Of a DNA stretch of 64,000 nucleotides, positions 6,462-14,681 are shown in pieces. The translations under genes were made by a program, and so were the position numbers. Below the pieces are notes generated by a model. The model did not search any database. It was not told where the DNA came from and was given only the letters and a program-made list of their open reading frames with translations. Numbering within the stretch: the stretch's first letter is position 1; each line of letters begins with the position of its first letter. Source of the DNA: Paenibacillus_G sp049942825 (GTDB taxonomy: Bacteria; Bacillota; Bacilli; Paenibacillales; NBRC-103111); the NCBI RefSeq assembly GCF_049942825.1, contig NZ_CP187970.1, positions 5,332,001 through 5,396,000 on the forward strand, in the 5' to 3' direction.

Positions 6462-8015
6462 TCAGGACGATTTCATGTACTCGGAAGGCGTACACCCCGC
6501 GTATTTCTTGAACACCTGGGAGAAATACTGCGGATTGTCGCCGAAGCCAAGCCGCTCGGCCAGCTCGAAGATTTTGACGTCACCGCCCTGTCCGAGCAGC
6601 TCGGTCGCTTTCTTGACCCGCTGCTTCATGACGTAGTTGGAGAATTTCTCGCCGCTCTCCTTCTTGAACAGCTTGCCGAGGTAATCCGCGTTCATATAGA
6701 GCATCTCATGAGCCACCCACTGCAGGGACAGCTCCGGGTTGCCGAGCTGGGCATCGATGATCTCCATGACCTTCTGGAGGATCGCCGACTGCTTGAATCG
6801 GGTCTGCTCGTAGTTGCGGCGGGCGATCTCCTGGGCCATCCGCTTGAAGAACAGAGCGATCGCCTGCAGGGTATCGAGCTCGAGCAGCGGAACAAGGCGT
6901 CCCATGTTCGCATTGCGCTCTCCCGGCTCGCAGAGCCGGATCATCTCCATGAACCACTGGATCACGTACGACTTCGCCGTATGGATATCGAGCCGCCGCT
7001 CGGCCAGGCTGCCGAACATTGCGTCGATCTCGCGCTCGGCGTCCTCCCAGTGGCCGGTCTTGATCGGCAGCGTCCACTTCTCCGCATCGAATGCCGGCTC
7101 CCCGCCTTCGACCTCCGGCATCCCTTCGGCGATGTCCGCTTCGGTAATGACACTGCCCTCGCCAAGGTAGAAACGGTGGTTGAGGCAGGCCATCGCCTGC
7201 TTGTACAGCTGCCGGCTGTGCACGATGTCGCCCGGCTCGCTTAGCGCAATCGTGAGATCGATCCGGTAATACTGGAGGAAGGTCGAACGGATGCGTTCCA
7301 GACGCTCGAGCAGCGCTTTGACATCGCCGCCGTCCTCGATCGCCATGAGCACGTGGTCGCCGACGGTCGAGCTGAGCACCGCCTGCTCCAGCAGCTCGCC
7401 CGCAATGTTCTTCACGGCGAAGAGGTGCTCGAACTCGAAGGCTCCCTCGAGCCGGAAGACGATGAGCCGGATCGTGCGGGTATCCGTCTCGATATGAAAC
7501 AGCTTGCGGTAATATTCCCAATCGCCGCTCCCGTAGGTCTTGTTCGTCACGAATTCCTTGAGGAACTGCTCCTTGACATGGGGCAGCACCTTCTCGAGCC
7601 CCTCGCGCATCGAACGGACAAAATCATCCCGGCGCCGCGACTGCTGTAGTTCTTCGGTGAGCTCGCAGAGCGCTTCCACGATCTTCGTCTCGTTGCACGG
7701 CTTGAGCAGATAGTGCTTCACCCCGTTCTTCATGGCCGTCTTGGCATATTCGAACTCGCTGAAGCCGGACAGCAGAATGAAGCGGATCTGCGGGAACTCC
7801 CGGTGCACCTTCTCCACAAGCTGCAGCCCGTCCATCCCCGGCATGCGGATATCGCTGATGACGATATGAGGCGGGTCCTGCACGATCGCGTCGTACGCTT
7901 CGATCCCGTTGCGTGCGGTGCCCGCAAGCCGCGTCCCCGCGGAAGCCCAATCGACCACCTGAGAGATGCCGTCGAGAATCATCCGTTCGTCGTCCACGAG
8001 CAGTACTTTATACAT
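6462..8015 (-). CDS. Response regulator with AraC-type DNA-binding domain (YesN-like)
   Basis: A 517-residue two-component regulator. The receiver domain is at about residues 3-120: acidic pocket DD8-9, phospho-acceptor Asp55 in DIRMPGMDG, and Lys105 in LLKP. A long linker of roughly 280 residues follows, then a two-helix-turn-helix AraC domain at about 415-517 (LSLQWVAHEMLYMNADYLGK, then the second helix GFGDNPQYFSQVFKKYAGCT). The length is typical of Paenibacillus YesN proteins and longer than B. subtilis YesN. The start ATG at 8015 follows GGAGGG and lies two bases after the kinase stop, so the pair is translationally coupled. It is inferred to activate the adjacent transporter through the 21-bp-spaced repeats at 6372-6404 and 2737-2769. 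Confidence 0.92.
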   Translation of the reverse strand: MYKVLLVDDERMILDGISQVVDWASAGTRLAGTARNGIEAYDAIVQDPPHIVISDIRMPGMDGLQLVEKVHREFPQIRFILLSGFSEFEYAKTAMKNGVKHYLLKPCNETKIVEALCELTEELQQSRRRDDFVRSMREGLEKVLPHVKEQFLKEFVTNKTYGSGDWEYYRKLFHIETDTRTIRLIVFRLEGAFEFEHLFAVKNIAGELLEQAVLSSTVGDHVLMAIEDGGDVKALLERLERIRSTFLQYYRIDLTIALSEPGDIVHSRQLYKQAMACLNHRFYLGEGSVITEADIAEGMPEVEGGEPAFDAEKWTLPIKTGHWEDAEREIDAMFGSLAERRLDIHTAKSYVIQWFMEMIRLCEPGERNANMGRLVPLLELDTLQAIALFFKRMAQEIARRNYEQTRFKQSAILQKVMEIIDAQLGNPELSLQWVAHEMLYMNADYLGKLFKKESGEKFSNYVMKQRVKKATELLGQGGDVKIFELAERLGFGDNPQYFSQVFKKYAGCTPSEYMKSS

Positions 8016-8017
8016 GG

Positions 8018-9787
8018 TTATCCCTCCATCTCCAGCGGGATGCGGATGCTGACTTTCGTTCCGCGTCCCGGCTCGCTGTCGACATCCACCCCGTAAGCTT
8101 CCCCGAAGGCGATGACGATGCGCTCTTTGATATTGTTGAGTCCGATGCCGTTGCCGCGGGAGGGCTGCTCGCCTCTTCGCACGAGCTCCAGCAGGTCCGG
8201 GTCCATCCCGGCACCGCCGTCCTCGACGGTGATCAGCAGCCCGTCCGCCTGCGCGGCTGCCGCCACGCGGATCAGGCACGGCTCGATCATCGGCTCGAGG
8301 CCGTACTGGATCGCGTTCTCAAGCAGCGGCTGAAGCGTCAGCTTCGGAATCCGGCAGGCGCGGACGCCCTCCGGCACGTCCATCTCGAAGATCAGCCGCT
8401 CTTCAAAGCGGAACCTCTGAATCGTGATGTAGTTCTTCACGATCTCCAGCTCCTCCTCCAGCGTGATCAGCGTCTCCTTCATCGAGATCGCGCTGCGCAG
8501 CAGGAAGCCGAGCGCTTCGACCATCTGCGAGATCCGCGGCTGCCCGTTCATTTTGGCCATCCAGTTAATCGATTCCAGGGTGTTGTACAGAAAATGCGGG
8601 TTGATCTGCGCCTGCAGCGCCTTGAACTGCGTCTCCTTGATCGTGAGCTGCTTAGCGTAATTCTCGGTAATGAGCTCGTTGATCTGCCCGATCATCACCC
8701 GAAACGTCCGGTGCAGCTGCCCGACCTCGTCCATCGACAGCGAATTCGCGTCAGCCGCTGCAATCTCAGCCTCCGCCTCGGCGAAGTCTCCCTTCTGCAC
8801 CTGCTTCATCCGCTCCATGAGCTTGTCCATCGGCCGCGTGATCCCGCGGGCGAACTGGATCGCCACAGCCATGACCCCTACAAGTGAGCAGAGGAAGCCG
8901 ATCAGGAGCACATTTTTCATGAGCACGATGCGGTTGAAGATATGTCCGTAAGGGATCAGACTGTAGTACGTCCAGCCCGAGTAGGAGGAGCGTACCTGGG
9001 TAAAAAAGTAGGGCTCCCCGTCCATCTCCTTGATGACATAGCCGTTGTTATTGCTGAATTCGCCCGGCAGCGGCAGCCCATCCACCGTTCCGGCCTTGCC
9101 GAATAGCACGCTGCCCTCGGCCATGATCAGCAGCTGCCCGTTCTGAAGCTCCGTTCCCTTCACCGCGTCCTCCACGATCATATCGCTCTTGATGCGCATG
9201 GCAAGAGTGCCCAGCGAATTGAGCTCCAGGCTTTGGTAAGATCGGATATCCCTTGCGGCGACCAGCCGTTCGCCGACCGAGTCCGGGTACACCCAGCGGG
9301 TCTCCCCGAGCCCCTCCTGTGCCGTCAGGCGGATAAGCTGCTTGCGCACATAGCTCACGGTTCCCGTCTGCCCCACCACGTGATCGTACCCCTCGTTATC
9401 CGTGATCACGATCGACTGCACATAGGGCTCATAGCCCGCATACTGCACGAGCTTGTCCTGCAGCTCAAGCCGGAGCCGGTGCTTCTCGTATTCCGGCACA
9501 TCGGAACCTAGCCCGCGAAGCATCCCCTGGATTCCCGCGTCCGTAGCTATGTTGAAGGAGAGGTTATCGATCTTGCGCAGCTCGCTCTCGATCCCGCTGG
9601 AAGAGAGGTTCAGCACCTGCGAAGACTTCTCGTAGAGCTGCTCGTCGTAGATCGTATAAGCATACTGAAGCGAAAAAAACGTGACGGAAAAACAGACGGC
9701 CATCACAAGCGAGATCAGTACAAAAACCTTTTGCTTGATTCGCAGGTTGCGGTACAGGGGCAGTATTCCCCTGAAATATGGGGTCAT
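8018..9787 (-). CDS. Membrane sensor histidine kinase (YesM-like)
   Basis: A 589-residue kinase. It has a cytoplasmic N-terminus, TM1 at about residues 21-41, an extracellular sensing region of some 250 residues, and TM2 at about 291-313. A HAMP linker follows, then a His_kinase domain with phospho-acceptor His398 in QINPHFLYNT, and an HATPase_c domain with N box LQPLLENAIQYGLEP near 485-499. The chosen start, ATG at 9787, has GGAAGGAAG upstream; in-frame codons further upstream lack a site. It is the first gene of a kinase-regulator pair. It probably senses a sugar outside the cell and phosphorylates the regulator encoded immediately downstream. Confidence 0.92.
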   Translation of the reverse strand: MTPYFRGILPLYRNLRIKQKVFVLISLVMAVCFSVTFFSLQYAYTIYDEQLYEKSSQVLNLSSSGIESELRKIDNLSFNIATDAGIQGMLRGLGSDVPEYEKHRLRLELQDKLVQYAGYEPYVQSIVITDNEGYDHVVGQTGTVSYVRKQLIRLTAQEGLGETRWVYPDSVGERLVAARDIRSYQSLELNSLGTLAMRIKSDMIVEDAVKGTELQNGQLLIMAEGSVLFGKAGTVDGLPLPGEFSNNNGYVIKEMDGEPYFFTQVRSSYSGWTYYSLIPYGHIFNRIVLMKNVLLIGFLCSLVGVMAVAIQFARGITRPMDKLMERMKQVQKGDFAEAEAEIAAADANSLSMDEVGQLHRTFRVMIGQINELITENYAKQLTIKETQFKALQAQINPHFLYNTLESINWMAKMNGQPRISQMVEALGFLLRSAISMKETLITLEEELEIVKNYITIQRFRFEERLIFEMDVPEGVRACRIPKLTLQPLLENAIQYGLEPMIEPCLIRVAAAAQADGLLITVEDGGAGMDPDLLELVRRGEQPSRGNGIGLNNIKERIVIAFGEAYGVDVDSEPGRGTKVSIRIPLEMEG

Positions 9788-9951
9788 CGGGCAGCTTCCT
9801 TCCTGGCTACGAATACGCTTCCTTTCCCAAATCATAGCATCCCCGGTGGAATGCCGTCTACCGCTTCCCAGCATGTAACAGACGAACGCCTGCAGCGCCC
9901 GTCGGGTGACGGGCCTTCAGAACGCTCATTGCTCCCCTGCAAAAAACGCAG

Positions 9952-9988
9952 AAAAAAGCCGGGCTTCCGAAGAAGTCCGGCCCGGCTG
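9952..9988 (-). terminator. Intrinsic terminator of the 44-residue spore-candidate gene
   Basis: Stem arms AGCCGGGC and GCCCGGCT enclose a partly paired loop. The minus-strand T run corresponds to plus-strand A at 9952-9957. It lies 18 bases past the stop of the 10006-10140 gene. The rest of 9788-10005 has no other feature I can support. Confidence 0.75.
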
Positions 9989-10005
9989 CCTTCCTTAACC
10001 CAAGG

Positions 10006-10140
10006 TTATACGGTAGGGCGGCTCATTTCCTTTTTGTCCTTGTGATACGGTCTTCCCATGCCTGCCTGATTCTCCGCCGCGTTGTTGGACTCAGCCGACA
10101 TGGCCTGCTGCTTCTGGTGGAACGTCTTATTGCTTCCCAT
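10006..10140 (-). CDS. Small hydrophilic protein, probable forespore-expressed spore protein
   Basis: A 44-residue, Lys/Gln/Asn-rich protein starting MGSNKTFHQKQQAMSAES. It has no membrane segment or cysteine. The ATG at 10140 is 5 bases after GGAGGGG. I recognise no named family. Size and composition resemble minor small acid-soluble spore proteins. The upstream region has an excellent sigma-G-type promoter (10189-10218), and the gene ends at its own terminator, so it is monocistronic. The spore role is inferred from promoter and composition only. Confidence 0.75.
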   Translation of the reverse strand: MGSNKTFHQKQQAMSAESNNAAENQAGMGRPYHKDKKEMSRPTV

Positions 10141-10188
10141 ACGTACCCCTCCGCTCATGGATAAGAAATAAGTGCTCAACTGCCTATG

Positions 10189-10218
10189 TAGTATGTGTCC
10201 GAGGGGGCGGGACCATTC
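10189..10218 (-). promoter_or_regulatory. Sigma-G-type promoter of the 44-residue protein
   Basis: On the minus strand GAATG (plus 10214-10218) is followed after exactly 18 bases by CATACTA (plus 10189-10195). This fits the B. subtilis sigma-G pattern GHATR-N18-CATNHTA at every defined position. The -10 lies 48 bases before the start codon. Confidence 0.65.
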
Positions 10219-10254
10219 GCGCAATGAGCGGGGAATGATGACAGGATGGGCTGC

Positions 10255-11121
10255 TTATCCCCCTGCCTGGACCGGTACGGCCTTCTCACCTGCGAAGCGC
10301 TCCTGCAGATACACCGCGACACCGTTCTCCTCGTTCGACAGGATCGAAGCGTCCGCAGCCTCAAGCGCCAAGGGGTGGGCATTGCTCACGGCATAGCATT
10401 CGTCCGATGCCCCAAACATCGACAGATCGTTGAGGTTGTCGCCGAAGCAGACGACTCTGTCGTAGCCGCCCATCGCCTTCAGAGCAAGCACCGCTTCGCT
10501 TTTCGTTGCGCGGGGGCTGCCGATCTCGAGCCAATGGTACGCCGGCGCATATACGTCAGGACCATAATGGCAGACACAGGTGCCGCCCTGCCGGAAGGCT
10601 TCGTACACCGCATCCATCCGCGCGGCGCTGTCGATGGTGTTGACCGAGATCACATGCTCTTCCCCGATCTCCGTATAATCCGAGACGAGCCTGAACCGTT
10701 TGTCTCCGCCCGCCGTCCGGTTCCCGATATAGAGGGCCTCACTTTCGTTGAAAATCCCGCGGTAATACACCTTAGGCTCCCCCGCCGCATCCATCGTATA
10801 CACGATCGGGTTCAGCCCGCAGTCCAGGTAAGCGGAGAGAATCTCCTGCGCCACAGCCCGGTCTAGGTAGTTGGCCGCGAGATAGCGTCCCGCCTCCATA
10901 TTCCGGATGAACACCCCGTTGATGAGAATAACGGGCACTTTCAGCTCCAGTCCCTCCACAATCCGCTCTACGGATTCGTAGGACCGTGCGGTGGCGATCG
11001 TAAAATGCATGCCCTGGCGGATCAGCCCGTTCAGCACCTCCCGCGACCAGGCCGGAATTTCCTGCTTGGCATTCAGCAGCGTCCCGTCCAGATCGGAAAC
11101 ATACAGTACTCGCTCCGTCAA
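10255..11121 (-). CDS. HAD-IIB (Cof-type) sugar-phosphate phosphatase
   Basis: A 288-residue soluble Cof/YwpJ-type HAD phosphatase. Motif I is VSDLDGTLL at about 7-15 (nucleophile and acid/base Asp). Motif II is the Thr in FTIATARS. Motif III is a Lys in the TKSEAVLALK helix (about 215-225), where the cap recognises substrate. Motif IV is CFGDNLNDLSMF (about 236-247). The start is TTG at 11121, with AAGGGGATAGGAG upstream. The substrate cannot be told from sequence; relatives hydrolyse sugar phosphates, FMN or pyridoxal phosphate. It stands downstream of the GNAT-Nudix pair in the same direction, separated by 67 bases. Confidence 0.9.
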   Translation of the reverse strand: MTERVLYVSDLDGTLLNAKQEIPAWSREVLNGLIRQGMHFTIATARSYESVERIVEGLELKVPVILINGVFIRNMEAGRYLAANYLDRAVAQEILSAYLDCGLNPIVYTMDAAGEPKVYYRGIFNESEALYIGNRTAGGDKRFRLVSDYTEIGEEHVISVNTIDSAARMDAVYEAFRQGGTCVCHYGPDVYAPAYHWLEIGSPRATKSEAVLALKAMGGYDRVVCFGDNLNDLSMFGASDECYAVSNAHPLALEAADASILSNEENGVAVYLQERFAGEKAVPVQAGG

Positions 11122-11188
11122 ACTCCTATCCCCTTCCGTTGTCCTTCTGTGCGCTGCCCTTATGTACGCCGTTCAGTGCACGCCGCGT

Positions 11189-11650
11189 CTAGTTCGTGTC
11201 GCCCAGATAGCAGATGCGTTCTCCCCGCCTGCTCAGCAGCCGCTTCAGCCGCTCGGGGTACAGCTCGATCGATTCCAGCCGCTGCACTTCGACCCACTCC
11301 ACGCCGACCTGGGAGCTGTCCGGGTTCGGGCCGTTCTCCGGCACTTCCACCCCTTCATCCAGCCGGCACTCGAAATAAAATTCCACCTGGTGAATCTCCG
11401 AGTCCCATTCGGCGAACTGGTGGTTCCGCCCGATGTATTCGCGTACGTGCAGCAGCTCCCCTGCTTCCACCTCCATTCCCGTTTCCTCCAGACACTCCCT
11501 GACGACGGCTTCGCTAAGCTCCTCTCCCGGTTCCTGGCCTCCGCCCGGGAACAGATAAAAGAAGCCGCCGCGGCCGTCCGTGTTGCGGGTCAGCAGCAGC
11601 TTCGTCCCCCGCCAGATGACCGCCTTGGCCGAATTGCGGATCGGATTCAT
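11189..11650 (-). CDS. Nudix hydrolase
   Basis: A 153-residue Nudix protein with a complete box at about residues 35-57: GGGQEPGEELSEAVVRECLE then ETGM, i.e. G-X5-E-X7-R-E-hydrophobic-X-E-E-X-G. The fold begins NSAKAVIWRGTKLLLTRNTD. It hydrolyses a nucleoside diphosphate linked to another group; the substrate is not predictable. The ATG at 11650 overlaps the stop of the upstream GNAT gene (ATGA), so the two are translated as a unit. Confidence 0.9.
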   Translation of the reverse strand: MNPIRNSAKAVIWRGTKLLLTRNTDGRGGFFYLFPGGGQEPGEELSEAVVRECLEETGMEVEAGELLHVREYIGRNHQFAEWDSEIHQVEFYFECRLDEGVEVPENGPNPDSSQVGVEWVEVQRLESIELYPERLKRLLSRRGERICYLGDTN

Positions 11651-12144
11651 GCGGGCCTCCCTTCTTCCTCCCAGCGCTGCAGCTCCTTGCCCATGAGGTA
11701 CCAGCTGTCCCGGCCGCAGGGGTAATCGTGCTTCTCGAGGGGCCGGTAGCCCGCCCGCTCATAATAGCTCACGTTGCCGGGGATCGACAGTCTCACGCCG
11801 AGTGTCGTCCTTGAATACCCGAGCCCGCGGGCAAGCTCCTCCAGGTGCTTCAGCAGCGCATCGCCGATCCCCCGCCTGCGATATCCAGGAAGAACCGCTA
11901 CGCGCCCGATATACAGCGCATCCCTGTCGGCATCCCGCTTATAACGGGCCGAACCGACCGGCTGTCCGGCCTCCCAGGCGAGAACCGCCCCGCCTCCACC
12001 TTCGAAGAAAGGCAGCAGATCCTCGGGCTTCTCCCCAAGAGCCCCGGAGGGAGGCTGCAGCACTCCCGCGTATTCCCTGAAGGCCATCTGCATGATATCG
12101 AAGACGAGCCCGATCTCTTCCCTGCCTGCTGTACGGATCTCCAT
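11647..12144 (-). CDS. GNAT-family N-acetyltransferase
   Basis: A 165-residue acetyltransferase. The preferred start is the ATG at 12144 (MEIRTAGREEIG), 10 bases after GGAGGG; in-frame ATG and TTG codons exist 9 and 18 bases upstream. The acetyl-CoA-binding motif is VLPGYRRRGIGDALLKHLEE (Q/R-X-X-G-X-G/A), followed by the typical YERAGYRPL near the C-terminus. The substrate is unknown. It overlaps the Nudix gene by four bases. Confidence 0.88.
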   Translation of the reverse strand: MEIRTAGREEIGLVFDIMQMAFREYAGVLQPPSGALGEKPEDLLPFFEGGGGAVLAWEAGQPVGSARYKRDADRDALYIGRVAVLPGYRRRGIGDALLKHLEELARGLGYSRTTLGVRLSIPGNVSYYERAGYRPLEKHDYPCGRDSWYLMGKELQRWEEEGRPA

Positions 12145-12218
12145 CGCTCCCATTCCCTCCAAGTCCCGAAATTAGCCATATTATACCACAGCCTCCGCCC
12201 GCCCGGATTCTCCCAGGC

Positions 12219-12262
12219 AAAAAAAGACCCTGCCGGCGCACATCGCTGAGCACCGGGCAGGA
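12219..12262 (-). terminator. Intrinsic terminator of the SOD lipoprotein gene
   Basis: CCTGCC and GGCAGG arms enclose about 20 bases. Seven T follow on the minus strand (plus A at 12219-12225). It lies about 20 bases past the SOD stop and before the GNAT gene. Confidence 0.7.
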
Positions 12263-12280
12263 TCCCTCTTTTATCCAAGC

Positions 12281-13111
12281 TTATTTCCCGTTAATGAGAC
12301 CGCAGGCGATCCGTTCGCCCGAATTCCCTGAGGGGTCGGTCTTGTTGTCATCCGGCTTCGCATGAATGACCAGCGACTTTCCGTCGCCTTCCAGCAGCGA
12401 GTTCGCCTTCCCGGCGCTCAGGGTCGTACCCGTGGACAGCAGGGTCGCGCTCACTTTGCCGTCCTTATCCGCCGTGATCGGCGGCAGGTCGCCGATATGC
12501 GGGCCCTCCGCATTCTCCAGCCCGTGCTTCTTGCCGTCCGGGTTGAAGTGATCGCCCGCCGTCTTAAAATCCGGTGCCTCGCAGCGGGCATTCTGGTGAA
12601 TATGAATGCCGTGCTGTCCCGGCGGCAGGCCGGTGACATCCAGCTTAATCGCGACGCCCTTCGGGTCGGAGGTGAGCTGCGCCGTGCCCAGCTTGTTCAT
12701 CTTCGCATCCGTGATGATGACCGTGAGCGGCTGCTCGGAAGCCGGGGCCGCCTGCGTCACACTCAGGTTATTGCCGTTCTTCGCGTCCGTGCCGCTGCCC
12801 TCGGACGCATTGGTACCGGGACCGCTGCTATTGACCTGTGAGCCCGCTCCCGTGCTTGGACCGCTGCCGGCAGCGCCGCCGTCCTTCGTCCCGTTATCGG
12901 TCGTCTTGCCGCCGGTCGTCCCGCCCCCCGGGGTATTCGTCGTCTCGCTTGTCCCCCCCGGCGTGCTGGTCTGCCCGGCATTGTTCTGGGTGGCATTCAG
13001 CGGGTTGCCCGCATTTTGGTTGCCGCTGGTCTTATCGTTCGCTCCGCAGCCGCTCAGCGCCAGGCTCAGCGTGAGGATGACGGCGAAGGGAACCTTACGG
13101 TGGTTTTTCAT
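12281..13111 (-). CDS. Copper/zinc superoxide dismutase-family lipoprotein
   Basis: 276 residues. The lipoprotein signal is MKNHRKVPFAVILTLSLALS then GC (Cys22). A low-complexity Gly/Thr/Asn/Ser-rich linker runs to about residue 120 and acts as a surface spacer. A CuZn-SOD beta-barrel follows, with metal ligands visible in GIHIHQNARCE, AGDHFNP, HGLENAEGPHIGDLP and LVIHAKPDD; the conserved disulfide cysteines are in ARCEAP and RIACGL. It is the counterpart of B. subtilis YojM, whose copper site is incomplete, whereas here the two HIH histidines and the later HAK histidine are present, so activity is plausible. The upstream promoter looks sigma-B-like. Confidence 0.9.
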   Translation of the reverse strand: MKNHRKVPFAVILTLSLALSGCGANDKTSGNQNAGNPLNATQNNAGQTSTPGGTSETTNTPGGGTTGGKTTDNGTKDGGAAGSGPSTGAGSQVNSSGPGTNASEGSGTDAKNGNNLSVTQAAPASEQPLTVIITDAKMNKLGTAQLTSDPKGVAIKLDVTGLPPGQHGIHIHQNARCEAPDFKTAGDHFNPDGKKHGLENAEGPHIGDLPPITADKDGKVSATLLSTGTTLSAGKANSLLEGDGKSLVIHAKPDDNKTDPSGNSGERIACGLINGK

Positions 13112-13151
13112 CCGGAAGCCCTCCTCTTCTTGTTTGTACTCTCTCCCAAAA

Positions 13152-13177
13152 ATACCCTTTCACTTCCATCCTGAAAC
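13152..13177 (-). promoter_or_regulatory. Sigma-B-like promoter of the SOD lipoprotein gene
   Basis: On the minus strand GTTTCA (plus 13172-13177) is followed after 14 bases by GGGTAT (plus 13152-13157). This matches the stress sigma-B pattern GTTTAA-N12-14-GGGTAT with one -35 mismatch. It lies about 40 bases before the start codon. Bases 13178-13364 show nothing else supportable. Confidence 0.45.
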
Positions 13178-13364
13178 GAAAGGCAGGAGTGGAGAGCCGG
13201 ACCACCGTGCAGCCGTGCGGTAAAAAACTCAGAACTGTACGCTATCATCATCGAAAAGAAACCGGCTATAACGCCTGTCGGTGTCCTCTAAGAACTCTGC
13301 GTGCGAGTCTTTACTGCTCGTACACGGGGAGGAATGGGTACGTGGTATTTTTACTATAAAACAC

Positions 13365-13397
13365 AAAAAACCGCTCCAGTCGTCATGGACCGGAGCG
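13365..13397 (-). terminator. Intrinsic terminator of the 45-residue protein gene
   Basis: Arms CGCTCC-A-GTC and GAC-C-GGAGCG surround GTCATG. Six T follow on the minus strand (plus A at 13365-13370). It lies about 90 bases beyond the stop of the 13484-13621 gene, the only minus-strand gene it could serve. Confidence 0.7.
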
Positions 13398-13483
13398 TTC
13401 GTGATAAGTGCGGAAAGCAGCAGCTGCAGCGGGCGGCACCGTTAACGGCAGGCAGCCGCCGTTCCGTGTACGACCGCCTATAC

Positions 13484-13621
13484 CTAGTGACGCTTGTTCG
13501 GCAGCTTTTTGGCCGGATGGTTGTCCCCGTGCGTTCTCCGGTGCTTCTCATCCTTCGCCTGGGTGTCATGGACCTTGTCGATCCACTCCTGCGTGCTTCC
13601 GGTGAGATTCTGCTTGGTCAT
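13484..13621 (-). CDS. Small Lys/His-rich protein, possible spore protein
   Basis: A 45-residue basic, highly hydrophilic protein: MTKQNLTGSTQEWIDKVHDT, then a Lys/Arg/His-rich tail ending KKLPNKRH. The ATG at 13621 has AAAGGAGG nine bases upstream, the strongest ribosome site in this area. No family is recognised. A sigma-G-like -10 (CATACTA) lies upstream (13654-13683), and the gene has its own terminator, so a forespore product is plausible. Confidence 0.75.
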   Translation of the reverse strand: MTKQNLTGSTQEWIDKVHDTQAKDEKHRRTHGDNHPAKKLPNKRH

Positions 13622-13653
13622 CGCTCTTGTCCTCCTTTCGGGTTAGCGGTCTA

Positions 13654-13683
13654 TAGTATGCCGCCCCTCCGGGAAGAGTATCA
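13654..13683 (-). promoter_or_regulatory. Possible sigma-G promoter of the 45-residue protein
   Basis: On the minus strand TGATA (plus 13679-13683) lies 18 bases before CATACTA (plus 13654-13660). The -10 is perfect for sigma-G and near-perfect for sigma-E (CATACTAT). The -35 departs from GHATR by one base. Confidence 0.45.
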
Positions 13684-13705
13684 CAGGGGAATTCCGGACA
13701 CCCCC

Positions 13706-14173
13706 CTAACCGGCCATGCCGCCTTTGGCCTCCGAGAACAGCGGATTCGCCGTGTTTGCCTCATCCACCCGGCCGTATTCGGGCTCGCCGGAGAGGTCCA
13801 GGTTGTAGATGATATTCAGCTGCATGACATTCGGCAGATTCATCCGCTCGTCCGCCCCGGGCACGACAAAATGAATCGTCTCCAGCGTGCCGTTCTCCGG
13901 CGTTTCATAGATGAACATGGCATCCCGGAGCCGGTCCCAGGGAATGACCGCCGTCCGCCCGTCGACGGCTATTAGTTTGAGGTGGGTCGGGATAAGGTGC
14001 GACTCCCCGCTGGCCATCGAAGCCCATGACTTGTACCAATGATCCCAGTCCACCGCCCTTCCTTTCAGCCCCGGCACCCGCTCTTCCGCATCCAAGTGAT
14101 ATGTGCTGACGGAGATCATCTCCCCGATATCGAAAAACTCGTCCCCTTTATGGTCGTCGAATATCTGAATCAT
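13706..14173 (-). CDS. Conserved-looking hypothetical protein
   Basis: A 155-residue acidic soluble protein starting MIQIFDDHKGDEFFDIGEMI. The ATG at 14173 follows GAGAGGGGA. It has no signal peptide, membrane segment or cysteine. The sequence is rich in beta-type stretches (HLIPTHLKLIAVDGRTAVIP, LETIHFVVPG, NVMQLNIIYNLDL). I do not recognise a domain. It lies between the small spore-candidate gene and an unknown 79-residue gene, each with separate terminators. Confidence 0.7.
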   Translation of the reverse strand: MIQIFDDHKGDEFFDIGEMISVSTYHLDAEERVPGLKGRAVDWDHWYKSWASMASGESHLIPTHLKLIAVDGRTAVIPWDRLRDAMFIYETPENGTLETIHFVVPGADERMNLPNVMQLNIIYNLDLSGEPEYGRVDEANTANPLFSEAKGGMAG

Positions 14174-14305
14174 GGCCGTTGTCCCCTCTCTTCTTCCGAA
14201 TGGCTTTCCATGCGGCTTCATTACCTACTCTCTTAATACCACCCTGAGGCACCCGCCTAAACAACGCAGGTTACATTGCGTCCGGCTTTCTCCCCGGCGT
14301 AATAC

Positions 14306-14329
14306 AAAAAGGGCCGCACATGGCGGCCC
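14306..14329 (-). terminator. Intrinsic terminator of the 79-residue protein gene
   Basis: A perfect 7-bp stem (GGGCCGC / GCGGCCC) with a 5-base loop is followed on the minus strand by five T (plus A at 14306-14310). It lies 16 bases after the stop at 14346. Confidence 0.8.
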
Positions 14330-14345
14330 AAGCCTTCAGGAAGGC

Positions 14346-14585
14346 TTAGAAAATGGGAAGACGGTACTTATCCCCGTCCGGGGTATAGAGCATCGCTTCC
14401 TCATCATACAGGTCGATCCGCTCAGGCGGCTTCCGTAAGGATAACCAGGTTAATTTATTATGCCGGAGCGCCGACAGGAGCGAAGGAATACGCCCTCGGT
14501 CGGTGCCGATCAACCGGACAAGAATGGAATGCTTGCCGAAGGTAATATTGGTACTCTGCGTCTTGCTCTGCATCGTGCTTTGCAT
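14346..14585 (-). CDS. Hypothetical protein, 79 residues
   Basis: The start is ATG at 14585 with AGGAGG eight bases upstream. The protein has a polar Gln/Ser/Thr N-terminus (MQSTMQSKTQSTNI). A compact domain follows, KHSILVRLIGTDRGRIPSLL then RHNKLTWLSLRKPPERIDLY, suggesting an alpha/beta fold. It has no membrane segment. I recognise no family. It is monocistronic, with its own terminator. Confidence 0.7.
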   Translation of the reverse strand: MQSTMQSKTQSTNITFGKHSILVRLIGTDRGRIPSLLSALRHNKLTWLSLRKPPERIDLYDEEAMLYTPDGDKYRLPIF

Positions 14586-14681
14586 GAGTTCCGCCTCCTG
14601 ACTGGAATAAGTGTCTGGGGAGGGCTTCCTCCTAGGCGGCTGCCCTCTCTTTTTCTTACCCCGAAAGGCCGTTCCCTTAAC

